From: an uncultured Lachnospiraceae bacterium
GTDB lineage: Bacteria > Bacillota > Clostridia > Lachnospirales > Lachnospiraceae
Assembly (NCBI GenBank): GCA_902781455.1
Contig: CACZJF010000012.1
Coordinates: forward strand, 1 to 64,000
Reading direction: 5' to 3'
DNA: 64,000 nucleotides
Numbering within the stretch: position 1 is the stretch's first letter; every line of letters starts with the position of its first letter. Shown in pieces: positions 1 through 7,403 of the stretch. The position numbers and the translations under genes are program-made. The notes beneath the pieces are model-generated. The model was not told where the DNA came from. It did no database searches and was given only the letters and a program-made list of their open reading frames with translations.

Positions 1-90
1 ATCCCAAGACCCCTTAGAGAGAATGAGGTAGATAGGACAGAGGTGGAAGTGCAGTAATGTATGGAGCTGACTGTTACTAATCGGTCGCAG
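1..90 (+). rRNA. 23S rRNA, 3' end (partial)
   Basis: The first ~90 bases carry the conserved end of domain VI of 23S rRNA: the GAGGTAGATAGGACAGAGGT-like stretch, then GTGCAGTAATGTATGGAGCTGACTG-like sequence and a final TACTAATCGGTC. Most of the gene lies before the window. The exact 3' end is approximate. It is followed by tRNA genes and not by a 5S gene. Confidence 0.9.
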
Positions 91-232
91 GCTTGTCCTG
101 AGCGGAGCACTTGGCGAAACGTAAGTAGAAAGACGAAGCGTTAGCTGAGTGTGAGCCGCGCAGAACGGTTTTGGATAGAGGAACTTTGTTTTGTAGGATA
201 ACGATTTTTCGTATGCGGTTTTCAGGGTACAT
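91..232 (+). other. Spacer between 23S rRNA and tRNA-Asp; no 5S rRNA
   Basis: This 142-base spacer has none of the conserved 5S blocks (for example CCGAACACGGAAGTTAAG-type sequence). It is presumably transcribed as part of the rRNA-tRNA precursor. I see no protein gene in it. Confidence 0.6.
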
Positions 233-306
233 GGCCCAGTGGCTCAGTTGGTTAGAGCGCCGCCCTGTCACGGCGGAGGCCGTCGGTTCGAGTCCGATCT
301 GGGTCG
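233..306 (+). tRNA. tRNA-Asp (GTC)
   Basis: A 74-nt cloverleaf. The acceptor strand GGCCCAG pairs with CTGGGTC, with one G-T pair. The anticodon loop CTGTCAC gives anticodon GTC, and the T arm has GGTTCGAGTCC. No CCA is encoded. It is the first of five tRNAs trailing the 23S gene. Confidence 0.95.
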
Positions 307-333
307 CTATGAGCAAGTTGAAGATGGTTTCTC

Positions 334-406
334 GCCGATGTGGCTCAATTGGCAGAGCAGCTGATTTGTAATCAGCAGGTTATCGGTTCGAGTCCGATCA
401 TCGGCT
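334..406 (+). tRNA. tRNA-Thr (TGT)
   Basis: A 73-nt cloverleaf. Acceptor GCCGATG pairs with CATCGGC, followed by discriminator T. The anticodon loop TTTGTAA gives TGT, and the T loop is standard. No CCA is encoded. Confidence 0.95.
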
Positions 407-424
407 TTGCAATTTTATATTTAA

Positions 425-506
425 GGGTGGTTTCCCGAGTGGCCAAAGGGGACAGACTGTAAATCTGCTGGCAACGCCTTCGGTGGTTCGAATCCACCAC
501 CACCCA
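425..506 (+). tRNA. tRNA-Tyr (GTA)
   Basis: An 82-nt class II tRNA with a long variable arm. Acceptor GGGTGGT pairs with ACCACCC, discriminator A. The anticodon loop CTGTAAA gives GTA, which with the long arm fits bacterial tRNA-Tyr. Confidence 0.95.
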
Positions 507-517
507 TTTATTAATAT

Positions 518-591
518 CGCGGGGTAGAGCAGTCTGGAAGCTCGTCGGGCTCATAACCCGGAGGTCGTAGGTTCAAATCCTTCCCCCGCAA
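518..591 (+). tRNA. Initiator tRNA-fMet (CAT)
   Basis: A 74-nt tRNA with the marks of an initiator: an unpaired first position (C1 opposite A72) before the GCGGGG/CCCCGC acceptor stem, and three G-C pairs (GGG/CCC) next to the anticodon loop CTCATAA. These features separate it from elongator tRNA-Met. Confidence 0.95.
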
Positions 592-654
592 CTATGGTAC
601 GCACGTAAGACGCAAGCGGCACTTCGTTTGCTGCCGTCTAAGTGCTCCACTCAT

Positions 655-727
655 GCCCCGGTAGCTCAGTTGGTAGAGCGGAGGACTGAAAATCCTTATG
701 TCGGCGGTTCGATTCCACCCCTGGGCA
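655..727 (+). tRNA. tRNA-Phe (GAA), with two stem mismatches
   Basis: A 73-nt cloverleaf with anticodon loop CTGAAAA (GAA). Two positions do not pair. C5 faces T68 in the acceptor stem (GCCCCGG against CCTGGGC). C51 faces A63 in the T stem (GGCGG against CCACC). Related clostridial tRNA-Phe genes, as I recall them, have A5-T68 and C51-G63, so both look like single-base changes. The tRNA may still work, may be decaying, or may reflect sequence errors. Confidence 0.85.
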
Positions 728-733
728 TATGAT

Positions 734-766
734 ACGGAGATCCGATTCACGGGTCTCCGTTTTTTT
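734..766 (+). terminator. Terminator of the rRNA-tRNA operon
   Basis: A 10-bp stem (CGGAGATCCG with CGGGTCTCCG, loop ATTCA) is followed directly by seven T residues. It is a textbook intrinsic terminator seven bases after tRNA-Phe. Confidence 0.9.
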
Positions 767-933
767 CATCCTTTTCCATAGGATCATTGCTCACCTGCCA
801 CTGCCTGTCATTCAGATCAACCGCATGCCGGGACGGATACAGGGACGAGGGACGGATCCTTCGGACGACTGAGTTGTGGCAACTCAAAAAGACGACTATA
901 ATAGAAGAAGATCTTTCTCAGAGGCGATGGCTT

Positions 934-1071
934 ATGTATAAAACAATAGTGCAGGCGAGAGACCTTCTGGATCAGCTCAACATCAGTGAAAGGATGGTTT
1001 ATCCGGGTCTTGACGGGCTGTCTAAATGGCTGGAAAGACACTATTATGTAAAAGGCAGCGGCGAATTGTAA
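934..1071 (+). pseudogene. Short fragment resembling the C-terminus of an FRG-domain protein
   Basis: An open frame of 45 codons encodes a peptide with the segment YPGLDGLSKWLERHYY. From memory this resembles the C-terminal tail of FRG-domain proteins, where a [YF]PxLDGLxKWL-like motif ends the domain. The rest of such a protein is missing. A purine-rich AGAGGCG lies upstream and a promoter-like TTGTGG-17-TATAAT precedes it, so a real micro-protein cannot be excluded. I favour a gene remnant next to the rRNA operon. The family link is from memory and uncertain. Confidence 0.35.
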
Positions 1072-1190
1072 CAAACGCACGGAATCGGACTGGCTGCGCA
1101 TGGACATTTTCGTGCGAAACCGCTATGATCAAGTAGGACGTCAGTCAGTCGGGCATCTGCAGCAAAAGCGGCTGCATGGAGGAGAAGAAA

Positions 1191-1442
1191 ATGACGCATT
1201 ATGATTACAAACCAAATGGCGTATGCGCCCGGATGATTCATTTTGATCTCGATGAAGATGCGCGCGTGCACAATGTCCGCTTCGAGGGAGGCTGCGATGG
1301 AAACGCGAAGGGGTTTTCAAAGTTGGTAGAGGGACAGAAGGCGGAGGACCTGATCCGCCTGCTGGAAGGTACGCTCTGCGGCTTTAAGAAGACGAGCTGC
1401 CCGGACCAGTTTACAAAGGGGCTGCGTAAGGCGATTGGGTGA
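1191..1442 (+). CDS. TSCPD domain protein (TIGR03905-like)
   Basis: This 83-residue protein carries the motif that names its family, TSCPDQ, near the C-terminus. It also has GVCARMIHF near the start and GGCDGNAKG in the middle, all typical of the small stand-alone TSCPD proteins (TIGR03905). The TSCPD domain also occurs as a tail on some ribonucleotide reductases; the function of the stand-alone form is unknown. Conserved cysteines (VCA, GGCDG, TLCG, TSCPD) suggest metal or redox chemistry, which is inference. The start was placed at 1191 because GGAGGAG lies just upstream, inside a longer frame opening at 1176. Its end is 41 bases before deoD. Confidence 0.85.
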   Translation: MTHYDYKPNGVCARMIHFDLDEDARVHNVRFEGGCDGNAKGFSKLVEGQKAEDLIRLLEGTLCGFKKTSCPDQFTKGLRKAIG

Positions 1443-1482
1443 AAGTACATCATACAAAGGAGTCAGAGAAGGAGGAATTATC

Positions 1483-2217
1483 ATGCAGACATCACCATCT
1501 ATGTGTATTCAGATAAAGGAAGGCACGCATATCGCGAAATGTGTCCTGATGCCGGGGGATCCGCTCCGCGCGAAGTTTGTGGCGGAGACTTATCTGGAGA
1601 ATCCGGTCCTGTTCAACGATGTACGCGGCATGCTGGGATATACCGGCCTGTATGAGGGCAAGGAAGTCTCCGTCATGGGAAGCGGCATGGGAATTCCTTC
1701 CATCACGCTGTACGCGACGGAGCTGTTCAGCTTTTTCGGTGTGGAATCGATCATCCGTATCGGTTCCGCAGGAGGGATCGGTGATGACATCAAGATCCGT
1801 GATCTGGTTCTGGCGATGACTGCGTCCAGTACTTCCGCCTATTCGGACTGCCTGGCAATGCCGGGCCATGTGGCGCCCTGCGCTACGTGGGATCTTCTCA
1901 AATGTGCTTCCGATATCGCGGATGAGATGCAGATCAAGACATCAATCGGCTCTGTCCTTTCATCCGATTACTTCTACTATCCGGATCCGGATGCGAAGAT
2001 CAATGAGAAAGCGAAGGATCTTGGTATCATGGCGGTTGAGATGGAGACTTCCGGCCTGTATCTGACGGCGATGCGCCTGCACAAGAAGGCACTGGGCATG
2101 TTCCAGATTTCGGATCATGTATTTACCGGAGAGCATCTGGATCCGCAGCAGGTGCGTGAGGGATTCCATGAGATGATGGAGGTTGCGCTGAAGACAGCGG
2201 TACGCGCAGGCTCATAA
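1483..2217 (+). CDS. deoD: Purine-nucleoside phosphorylase, DeoD type
   Basis: The 244-residue protein has the usual length for hexameric DeoD enzymes, which split purine (deoxy)nucleosides with phosphate into base and (deoxy)ribose 1-phosphate in the cytoplasm. Visible motifs are GDPLRAK (phosphate-binding region), GSGMGIPS, RIGSAGGI, VEMETSGLY (ribose and base contacts) and ISDHVFTGE. The last contains the Asp of the SDH motif that protonates the purine N7. The more usual form of the second motif is VEME[AT]-[AG]LY, so TS is a mild variant. The start follows GGAGGAA. It lies between the TSCPD gene and pgi, forming a small metabolic group. Confidence 0.95.
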   Translation: MQTSPSMCIQIKEGTHIAKCVLMPGDPLRAKFVAETYLENPVLFNDVRGMLGYTGLYEGKEVSVMGSGMGIPSITLYATELFSFFGVESIIRIGSAGGIGDDIKIRDLVLAMTASSTSAYSDCLAMPGHVAPCATWDLLKCASDIADEMQIKTSIGSVLSSDYFYYPDPDAKINEKAKDLGIMAVEMETSGLYLTAMRLHKKALGMFQISDHVFTGEHLDPQQVREGFHEMMEVALKTAVRAGS

Positions 2218-2298
2218 AAAGGAGGAAACAGGATCAGGAGATTCGCGTCAGGAACGGGCCTGATCAGATCATTTTGTTTTATATAAAGGAGAGACATC

Positions 2299-3882
2299 AT
2301 GCCGGATTGGAAAAACCTGGATACCCTGAAATCTTATGAAACCCTGAAGAACCTGAAGGGAAAGGTGGACATCGCGAAGGAACTGAGCGGTCCGGACGCA
2401 GCCGCGCGCGTGCAGAAATATGTCGTGCCGATGGCGGCGGACCTGTCCTACAGTTTTGCGGCCAAGCAGGTCGATGACGAAGTGCTTCAGGCGCTTGGCG
2501 CGCTTGCGAAAGAGCAGCAGCTTCTTGAAAAGTTTGAGGTGCTCTACAACGGAGAACGTGTCAATACCGGAGAGAACCGTCTTGTGCTTCATCAGCTGTG
2601 CAGAGGCCAGCTCGGTGAGGACGTTGTGGCGGATGGCGTGAACAAGAGAGCATTTTACAAAGAACAGACCAGCCGCTGCGCTGCGTTCGCGAAGCGGGTG
2701 CACGATGGTGAGATCGTCAATGAGCAGGGCGAGAAGTTCACGATGGTCTGCCAGATCGGCATCGGCGGAAGTGACCTTGGCCCAAGGGCGCTGTACATTG
2801 CGCTTGAGAACTGGGCAAGGGCGAACGGCAGGCTGAAGATGGAAGCAAGGTTCATCTCGAATGTGGATCCGGACGACGCTTCCGCGGTCCTGATGGGACT
2901 GGACCTGGCGCACACGATGTTCATCATGGTTTCCAAGTCAGGAACCACGCTGGAAACGCTGACAAACGGTGAATTCGTGATGGATGCGCTGAAGAAGGAA
3001 GGACTGGATCCGGCGAAGCATATGATCGCCTGCACGAGCGAGACCTCCCCGCTGGCGAAGAGCGACGCATACCTGGATGCATTTTTCATGGACGACTACA
3101 TCGGCGGACGTTACAGTTCCTCGTCCGTGGTCGGTGCCGCGGTGCTGTCGCTGGCGTTCGGCGGTGATGTCTATCAGGAGATTCTGGACGGCGCGGCAGC
3201 GGAAGACCGTCTGGCGAAGAACGAGAACCTGCTGGAGAATCCGGATCTTCTGGATGCGCTGATCGGCTTCTATGAGCGCAGCGTGGAAGGATATCCTGCG
3301 ACGGCAGTGCTTCCGTATTCCCAGGCGCTGGCCCGTTTTCCGGCACATCTGCAGCAGCTTGACATGGAGTCCAACGGAAAGAGTGTAAACCGCTTCGGCG
3401 AGCCGCTTTCCTATCAGACCGGACCGGTTATCTTTGGTGAGCCCGGGACGAACGGACAGCACAGTTTCTACCAGCTCCTGCATCAGGGAACCGACATAGT
3501 CCCGCTGCAGTTCATCGGATTTAAGAACAGCCAGATCGGCAATGATGTCGTGATTGAAGATTCCACCAGCCAGCAGAAGCTCAGCGCCAATGTTGTCGCC
3601 CAGATCATGGCATTTGCCTGCGGGAAGAAGGATGACAACGCGAACAAGAACTTTGCCGGAGGAAGGCCTTCGAGCATCATCATCGGCGAGAAGCTTACGC
3701 CGGCCGCGCTCGGTGCCCTGCTTGCGCACTTTGAGAACAAGGTCATGTTCCAGGGATTTATCTGGAATGTGAACAGCTTTGACCAGGAGGGCGTGCAGCT
3801 CGGCAAGACGCTTGCGAAGAAGGTATTGTCCGGCAGCATGGACGGCGCGCTGAAGGCATACAGCGAGCTTTTAGAGATTTAA
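2299..3882 (+). CDS. pgi: Glucose-6-phosphate isomerase
   Basis: The 527-residue protein interconverts glucose 6-phosphate and fructose 6-phosphate in glycolysis. It has GIGGSDLGPRAL (phosphate-loop region) and VSKSGTTLET (second phosphate-binding segment). It also has GGRYSSSSVVG and the family signature around ESNGKSVNRFGEP, followed by GPVIFGEPGTNGQHSFYQLLHQG, which carries the catalytic His. Length and motif order match the long form of Pgi. AAAGGAGAG precedes the ATG. A strong GC-rich hairpin (3896-3924) follows the stop but lacks a T-run. Confidence 0.95.
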   Translation: MPDWKNLDTLKSYETLKNLKGKVDIAKELSGPDAAARVQKYVVPMAADLSYSFAAKQVDDEVLQALGALAKEQQLLEKFEVLYNGERVNTGENRLVLHQLCRGQLGEDVVADGVNKRAFYKEQTSRCAAFAKRVHDGEIVNEQGEKFTMVCQIGIGGSDLGPRALYIALENWARANGRLKMEARFISNVDPDDASAVLMGLDLAHTMFIMVSKSGTTLETLTNGEFVMDALKKEGLDPAKHMIACTSETSPLAKSDAYLDAFFMDDYIGGRYSSSSVVGAAVLSLAFGGDVYQEILDGAAAEDRLAKNENLLENPDLLDALIGFYERSVEGYPATAVLPYSQALARFPAHLQQLDMESNGKSVNRFGEPLSYQTGPVIFGEPGTNGQHSFYQLLHQGTDIVPLQFIGFKNSQIGNDVVIEDSTSQQKLSANVVAQIMAFACGKKDDNANKNFAGGRPSSIIIGEKLTPAALGALLAHFENKVMFQGFIWNVNSFDQEGVQLGKTLAKKVLSGSMDGALKAYSELLEI

Positions 3883-3991
3883 TCTGCTTTTTGATCTGCG
3901 CCCGGACTTAAAGACCGGGCGCAGTCTGGCTGAAAGCAGCCAAAAAGCAAAAGCGCGAAACACTTGGATGAATGGGACAGAAAGGCGCGGA

Positions 3992-4516
3992 ATGGAAAGA
4001 GCAGCCCGAACAATTCTGATCGTAGAGGACGAAGAACGTATCGCTCAGCTTATCCGGAAGTTGATCCATCTGGAGGAGCTGGGCCTTTCCTGTACAGGTA
4101 TCGCGAAAAACGGACAGGAAGGCTACGAGACCATCATGAAGGACAGGCCGGATATTGTCATCACCGATATCCGCATGCCGAGGATCAATGGACTTGATCT
4201 CATCGAGATGGTCCGGCAGCAGCTTCCGGAGGTCCGTTTTATTGTTCTCAGCGGATACAAGGAGTTCGAGTACGCGCACCGTGCTCTGCAGTATGAGGTG
4301 GATGGCTATCTTCTGAAGCCGATCAATGAAGCGGAGCTGAACGAGACGCTGGGCCGGATCGTCGGCATGCTTGACGCGCGGGAAGCGACGCATGAGGCCG
4401 GGCTGGATGACATCCCGCAGTATCTGGAAGTCGTTACCATCTATGAGGATGACGATGACGCGGTTTATGGCCGGATGAAGAAGACGATGGAATACCTGCA
4501 CCGGGTGTTCGATTGA
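3992..4516 (+). CDS. Orphan response-regulator receiver protein (YesN-type receiver, no output domain)
   Basis: The 174-residue protein starts with a CheY-like receiver: acidic pocket VEDEE, phospho-acceptor Asp near residue 59 in DIVITDIRMP, the SGYKEFEYA segment typical of YesN/AraC-type regulators, and the Lys in LLKPI. The ~50 residues after the receiver end at a stop with no AraC-type helix-turn-helix. No such domain is found in the following bases either. No histidine kinase is adjacent. It may act through protein contacts or be a truncated regulator. The start at 3992 was chosen over upstream in-frame codons (3968) because AAAGGCGCGGA sits before it. Confidence 0.8.
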   Translation: MERAARTILIVEDEERIAQLIRKLIHLEELGLSCTGIAKNGQEGYETIMKDRPDIVITDIRMPRINGLDLIEMVRQQLPEVRFIVLSGYKEFEYAHRALQYEVDGYLLKPINEAELNETLGRIVGMLDAREATHEAGLDDIPQYLEVVTIYEDDDDAVYGRMKKTMEYLHRVFD

Positions 4517-4609
4517 AAAACAGGATGACAGGATTGTGGGGCGAGAGGCGCTGGCAATCCGTAGTCGGCTTTTGGAAGGATAACGCATAGTTTACGGGAA
4601 GGGACAGTT

Positions 4610-6367
4610 ATGAGTGTCAAAAAGATTTTGAATGAAGATTCATCGAATGTCGTCGAAGTGATGCTGAATGGCTATCTGACGGCGTACAAGAGATACTACA
4701 AAAAGATCGGCGAGTACAACGCGTTCAAGTACCGCGCCGCGCGCAAGGACAAGGTTGCCATCGTGATCGGCGGCGGCAGCGGTCATGAGCCGCTGTTCCC
4801 GGGCTTCTGCGGCTCCGGCCTGGCAGACGCGGTTGCCTGCGGCAATGTATGCGCTTCCCCGAATCCCGAGCTGATCGCTGAGACAGCGAAAGCGGTGGAC
4901 CAGGGCAAGGGTGTCATTTTCATGTATGGCAATTACGCGGGAGACAACCTGAACTTTGACATGGCCGAAGAGCTGTGCCGGGCGGAAGGAATCCGTACGG
5001 CGCATGTCCGTGTCTGGGACGACTGCGCGTCCGCACCGAAGGAAAGGATTACAGACCGCCGCGGCATCGCAGGCGATGTGTATGTGTTTAAGGTAGCAGG
5101 CGCTGCCGCGGATGCCGGTCTTGATTTCGACGAGGTTCTGCGCGTCGCAGAGAAGGCAAGAGACAACATCAGCTCCATCGGCGTGTGCATTTCCCCGTGC
5201 ACGCTGCCGGGCAATGAGAAGCCGACGTTTGAGCTGGGCGATGATGAGCTGGAATTCGGCATGGGCCTTCACGGGGAAGCCGGTGTCGAGCGGACAAAGA
5301 TGATGCCCGCGCACAAGATCGTCGACCGGATGTACAGTGAGCTGCAGAAGGAAATGGATCTGAAGGAAGGCGAAGAGATCGCTGTTCTGGTCAATGGCCT
5401 TGGCTCGACGCCGCTCCTGGAGCTGAACCTGGTGTATCATGAGCTTGCGAAGCATTTTGCGAAAGACGGTCTGATTGTCCATGATGCGGAGGTCAAGATC
5501 TGGTGCACGAGCATGGAGATGGGAGGCTTCTCGATTTCCATCATGCGTCTGGACGATGAGCTGAAAGGATACATCGATGCGCCGTGCTATTCTCCGTTCT
5601 ACGCGAAGGGTGCCGTGACGGCCGAGCTGTCCGCGGATGAGGCGGACGATACATTGGAAGAAGAGCCGGAATTCGACGAGAATGATGTGGAGAAAGCACA
5701 GATCACCAGAAGCAAAGACGGGGTTCTGACGGAGCTGAACGCGGAGGATACGCGGAACATGCTGCTGTATGTGGCAGACAAGATCATCGCCGCGAAGCCT
5801 TACCTGACAGAGGTGGACAGCGCGATCGGTGACGGTGATCACGGAATCGGCATGGCCGGCGGCATGCAGAAGGCAAAGAAGAAACTCGCGCAGCGCTCAG
5901 GAGAAGAGAACGCCTACAAACTCTTTGAGGAGGCAGGACAGGCTATGCTCATGTCGATGGGCGGCGCGTCAGGCGTGATCTTCGGAAGCCTGTATCTTGC
6001 CGGCGCGAAGGGTGCGGAGCCTTCCGCGGTCATCACCGGAGAAGACCTGACACGCATGGAACGCAAGAGTCTGGAAGCGATTCAGGAAAGAGGAAAAGCC
6101 GCGGTCGGCGACAAGACCATGGTAGACGCACTTGCCCCGGCGGTGGAAGCGATGGAAGCACACGCCGGCGAAGACCTTCTGTCCATCCTGAAAGCAGCCG
6201 AGGAAGGCGCGCGTCAGGGTATGGAGAATACCAAGAATTACACGGCAAAGTTCGGCCGCGCGAAATCCTTGATGGAACGCGCGATCGGCCATCAGGATGC
6301 CGGCGCCACCAGCGTATACCTGATCTTCCAGGGAATGAGAGAGTATGTAGAAAACAGCTACGATTGA
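4610..6367 (+). CDS. DhaK-DhaL fusion: dihydroxyacetone/ketose kinase (ATP type)
   Basis: The 585-residue protein joins a DhaK domain (about 1-335) to a DhaL domain (about 380-580) by an acidic linker (EEEPEFDENDVE). DhaK carries VIGGGSGHEP and GLHGEAG, whose His near residue 221 is the residue that binds the ketone carbonyl covalently in this family. DhaL carries AIGDGDHGIGM, whose Asp residues bind Mg-ATP. The fused form uses ATP rather than a phosphotransferase partner. Because two RpiB-type isomerases follow, the substrate could be a ketotetrose such as erythrulose instead of dihydroxyacetone. That is inference from context. Confidence 0.88.
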   Translation: MSVKKILNEDSSNVVEVMLNGYLTAYKRYYKKIGEYNAFKYRAARKDKVAIVIGGGSGHEPLFPGFCGSGLADAVACGNVCASPNPELIAETAKAVDQGKGVIFMYGNYAGDNLNFDMAEELCRAEGIRTAHVRVWDDCASAPKERITDRRGIAGDVYVFKVAGAAADAGLDFDEVLRVAEKARDNISSIGVCISPCTLPGNEKPTFELGDDELEFGMGLHGEAGVERTKMMPAHKIVDRMYSELQKEMDLKEGEEIAVLVNGLGSTPLLELNLVYHELAKHFAKDGLIVHDAEVKIWCTSMEMGGFSISIMRLDDELKGYIDAPCYSPFYAKGAVTAELSADEADDTLEEEPEFDENDVEKAQITRSKDGVLTELNAEDTRNMLLYVADKIIAAKPYLTEVDSAIGDGDHGIGMAGGMQKAKKKLAQRSGEENAYKLFEEAGQAMLMSMGGASGVIFGSLYLAGAKGAEPSAVITGEDLTRMERKSLEAIQERGKAAVGDKTMVDALAPAVEAMEAHAGEDLLSILKAAEEGARQGMENTKNYTAKFGRAKSLMERAIGHQDAGATSVYLIFQGMREYVENSYD

Positions 6368-6375
6368 CGGGAATC

Positions 6376-6525
6376 CATGAGGCAGGTTCTGCTGCGTCAG
6401 ACTCGTCTGTAAGAAGCAGAGCCTGCCTCATGGGTGGCTCGTGAAGCGAGCCACCCACAGCCACAGACAAAAGCTGCGAAGCAGCGGTAGCCACGCGAAG
6501 CGTGGATGGTCTGTGGTATGTGGGG
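6376..6525 (+). repeat. Structured intergenic element, family 1, copy 1
   Basis: It begins 8 bases after the dhaK-dhaL stop. An 18-bp stem pairs 6376-6393 with 6415-6432 (one G-T pair) and encloses a core containing GCGTCAGACTCGTCTGTAAG. Next come a 10-bp GAA-type hairpin (6432-6456), an 8-bp stem 6461-6468/6509-6516, and inside it two GAA-loop hairpins: GCTGC-GAA-GCAGC (6473-6485) and CCACGC-GAA-GCGTGG (6491-6505). A weaker outer pair is CCCACA/TGTGGG (6454-6459/6519-6524). A related element lies at 11369-11562 with different arms. It may be an RNA structure or a mobile palindromic repeat. Confidence 0.75.
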
Positions 6526-6573
6526 ACGTCAATCGGAAAGAGAAAAGACCGCAATATCAGAAAGGACAAAACC

Positions 6574-7020
6574 ATGAGAAAGATAGCAATCGGATGCGAT
6601 CCAAACGCGCAGGCAGAAAAAGAAGCAATCATCAAATACATCGAAGCGAAGGGCTACGGAGAAGTCACGGACTTTGGCAGTGAGGATCCGATCTACGCGA
6701 ATGTCGCCATCCAGGTAGCAGAGGCGGTTGCCGGCGGAGAATATGAGCGCGGCGTGCTGATGTGCGGAACCGGACTGGGCGTTTCCATCGCGGCCAATAA
6801 GGTCAAGGGAGCTTACGCGGCACTGTGCTCGGATGTCTACTCCGCGCAGCGTGCCCGCCTGAGCAATGACGCAAACATCCTGTGCATGGGCGCATTTACG
6901 ACAGGAGGAAAGGTCCGCGAGCTTCTGGTGGATGCTTTCTTTACAAATGAATTTGTTCCGGGCTGCGGTTCCCAGCCGAAGGTTGACCGTTTCGTAAACT
7001 ATGACAAGGAGAGAGGCTGA
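6574..7020 (+). CDS. rpiB: RpiB/LacAB-family sugar-phosphate isomerase (first of two)
   Basis: The 148-residue protein belongs to the RpiB/LacA/LacB family, which interconverts aldose and ketose phosphates. It shows the family layout: IAIGCDPNA at the start (Asp of the substrate pocket), GVLMCGTGLGVSIAANK (catalytic Cys) and SNDANILCMGAF. It lies 3 bases before a second RpiB-type gene, downstream of a DhaK-type kinase. The set resembles tetritol and erythrulose pathways in which a kinase makes an erythrulose phosphate and RpiB-like enzymes convert it toward erythrose 4-phosphate; this is a family-level analogy. AAAGGAC precedes the ATG. Confidence 0.88.
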   Translation: MRKIAIGCDPNAQAEKEAIIKYIEAKGYGEVTDFGSEDPIYANVAIQVAEAVAGGEYERGVLMCGTGLGVSIAANKVKGAYAALCSDVYSAQRARLSNDANILCMGAFTTGGKVRELLVDAFFTNEFVPGCGSQPKVDRFVNYDKERG

Positions 7021-7022
7021 AT

Positions 7023-7403
7023 ATGAGAAACGAGAAAGTGAAGAAGATCATCATGGCGGCAGACCGCTACGGCCTTGCGCTGAAGAACGCGATTCGCGAA
7101 GACCTGGAAAAACAGGGCTATGAGGTCCACGATGTGAATCCGGATGAGCCGATGCTTTACCAGGATGCAGCCTGCGCGGTGGCCGGCGGGATCCGGAGCG
7201 GAGAGTATGACAGAGGCTTTGCGTTCTGCGGAATCGGAATGGGCGTCAGCATCATCTGCAACAAGCACAAAGGCGTGTATGCCGCGCTGGTTGAGAGTGT
7301 CTACCAGGCACGCCGCGCGAGGCAGGTCAACAACACCAACGTACTGTGCATGGGCGGCTTCCTCATCGGACACGAGATGGGCAAGGAGATGGCCAACACC
7401 TGA
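7023..7403 (+). CDS. RpiB/LacAB-family isomerase (second), cut short by an in-frame TGA
   Basis: The 126-codon frame has the RpiB family body: IIMAADRYGLALK, GFAFCGIGMGVSIICNKHKG (catalytic Cys region), RRARQVNNTNVLCMGGF. It ends after EMGKEMANT at TGA 7401-7403. The same frame then stays open for 35 more codons with family-like sequence to a TGA at 7509-7511. Many relatives have a Trp at this place (ANTWL-like), so TGG may have changed to TGA. The truncated product lacks the C-terminal helix and may not be active. It starts 3 bases after the first isomerase, so the two are co-translated. Confidence 0.8.
   Translation: MRNEKVKKIIMAADRYGLALKNAIREDLEKQGYEVHDVNPDEPMLYQDAACAVAGGIRSGEYDRGFAFCGIGMGVSIICNKHKGVYAALVESVYQARRARQVNNTNVLCMGGFLIGHEMGKEMANT

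Larger units (their letters stand above)
728..1190. other. Gene-poor stretch after the rRNA-tRNA operon
   Basis: Apart from the terminator and the short FRG-like fragment described separately, this ~460-base stretch has no convincing gene. It contains a small perfect hairpin, GAGTTG-TGG-CAACTC (871-885). There is also a promoter-like pair TTGTGG / TATAAT (874-879 and 897-902, 17-base spacing) just upstream of the fragment. Confidence 0.5.

Noticed and set aside
233-1071. Prophage or integrative element at the tRNA cluster
   Set aside because: No integrase, no duplicated tRNA end (att site) and no phage genes nearby; only a short gene fragment.
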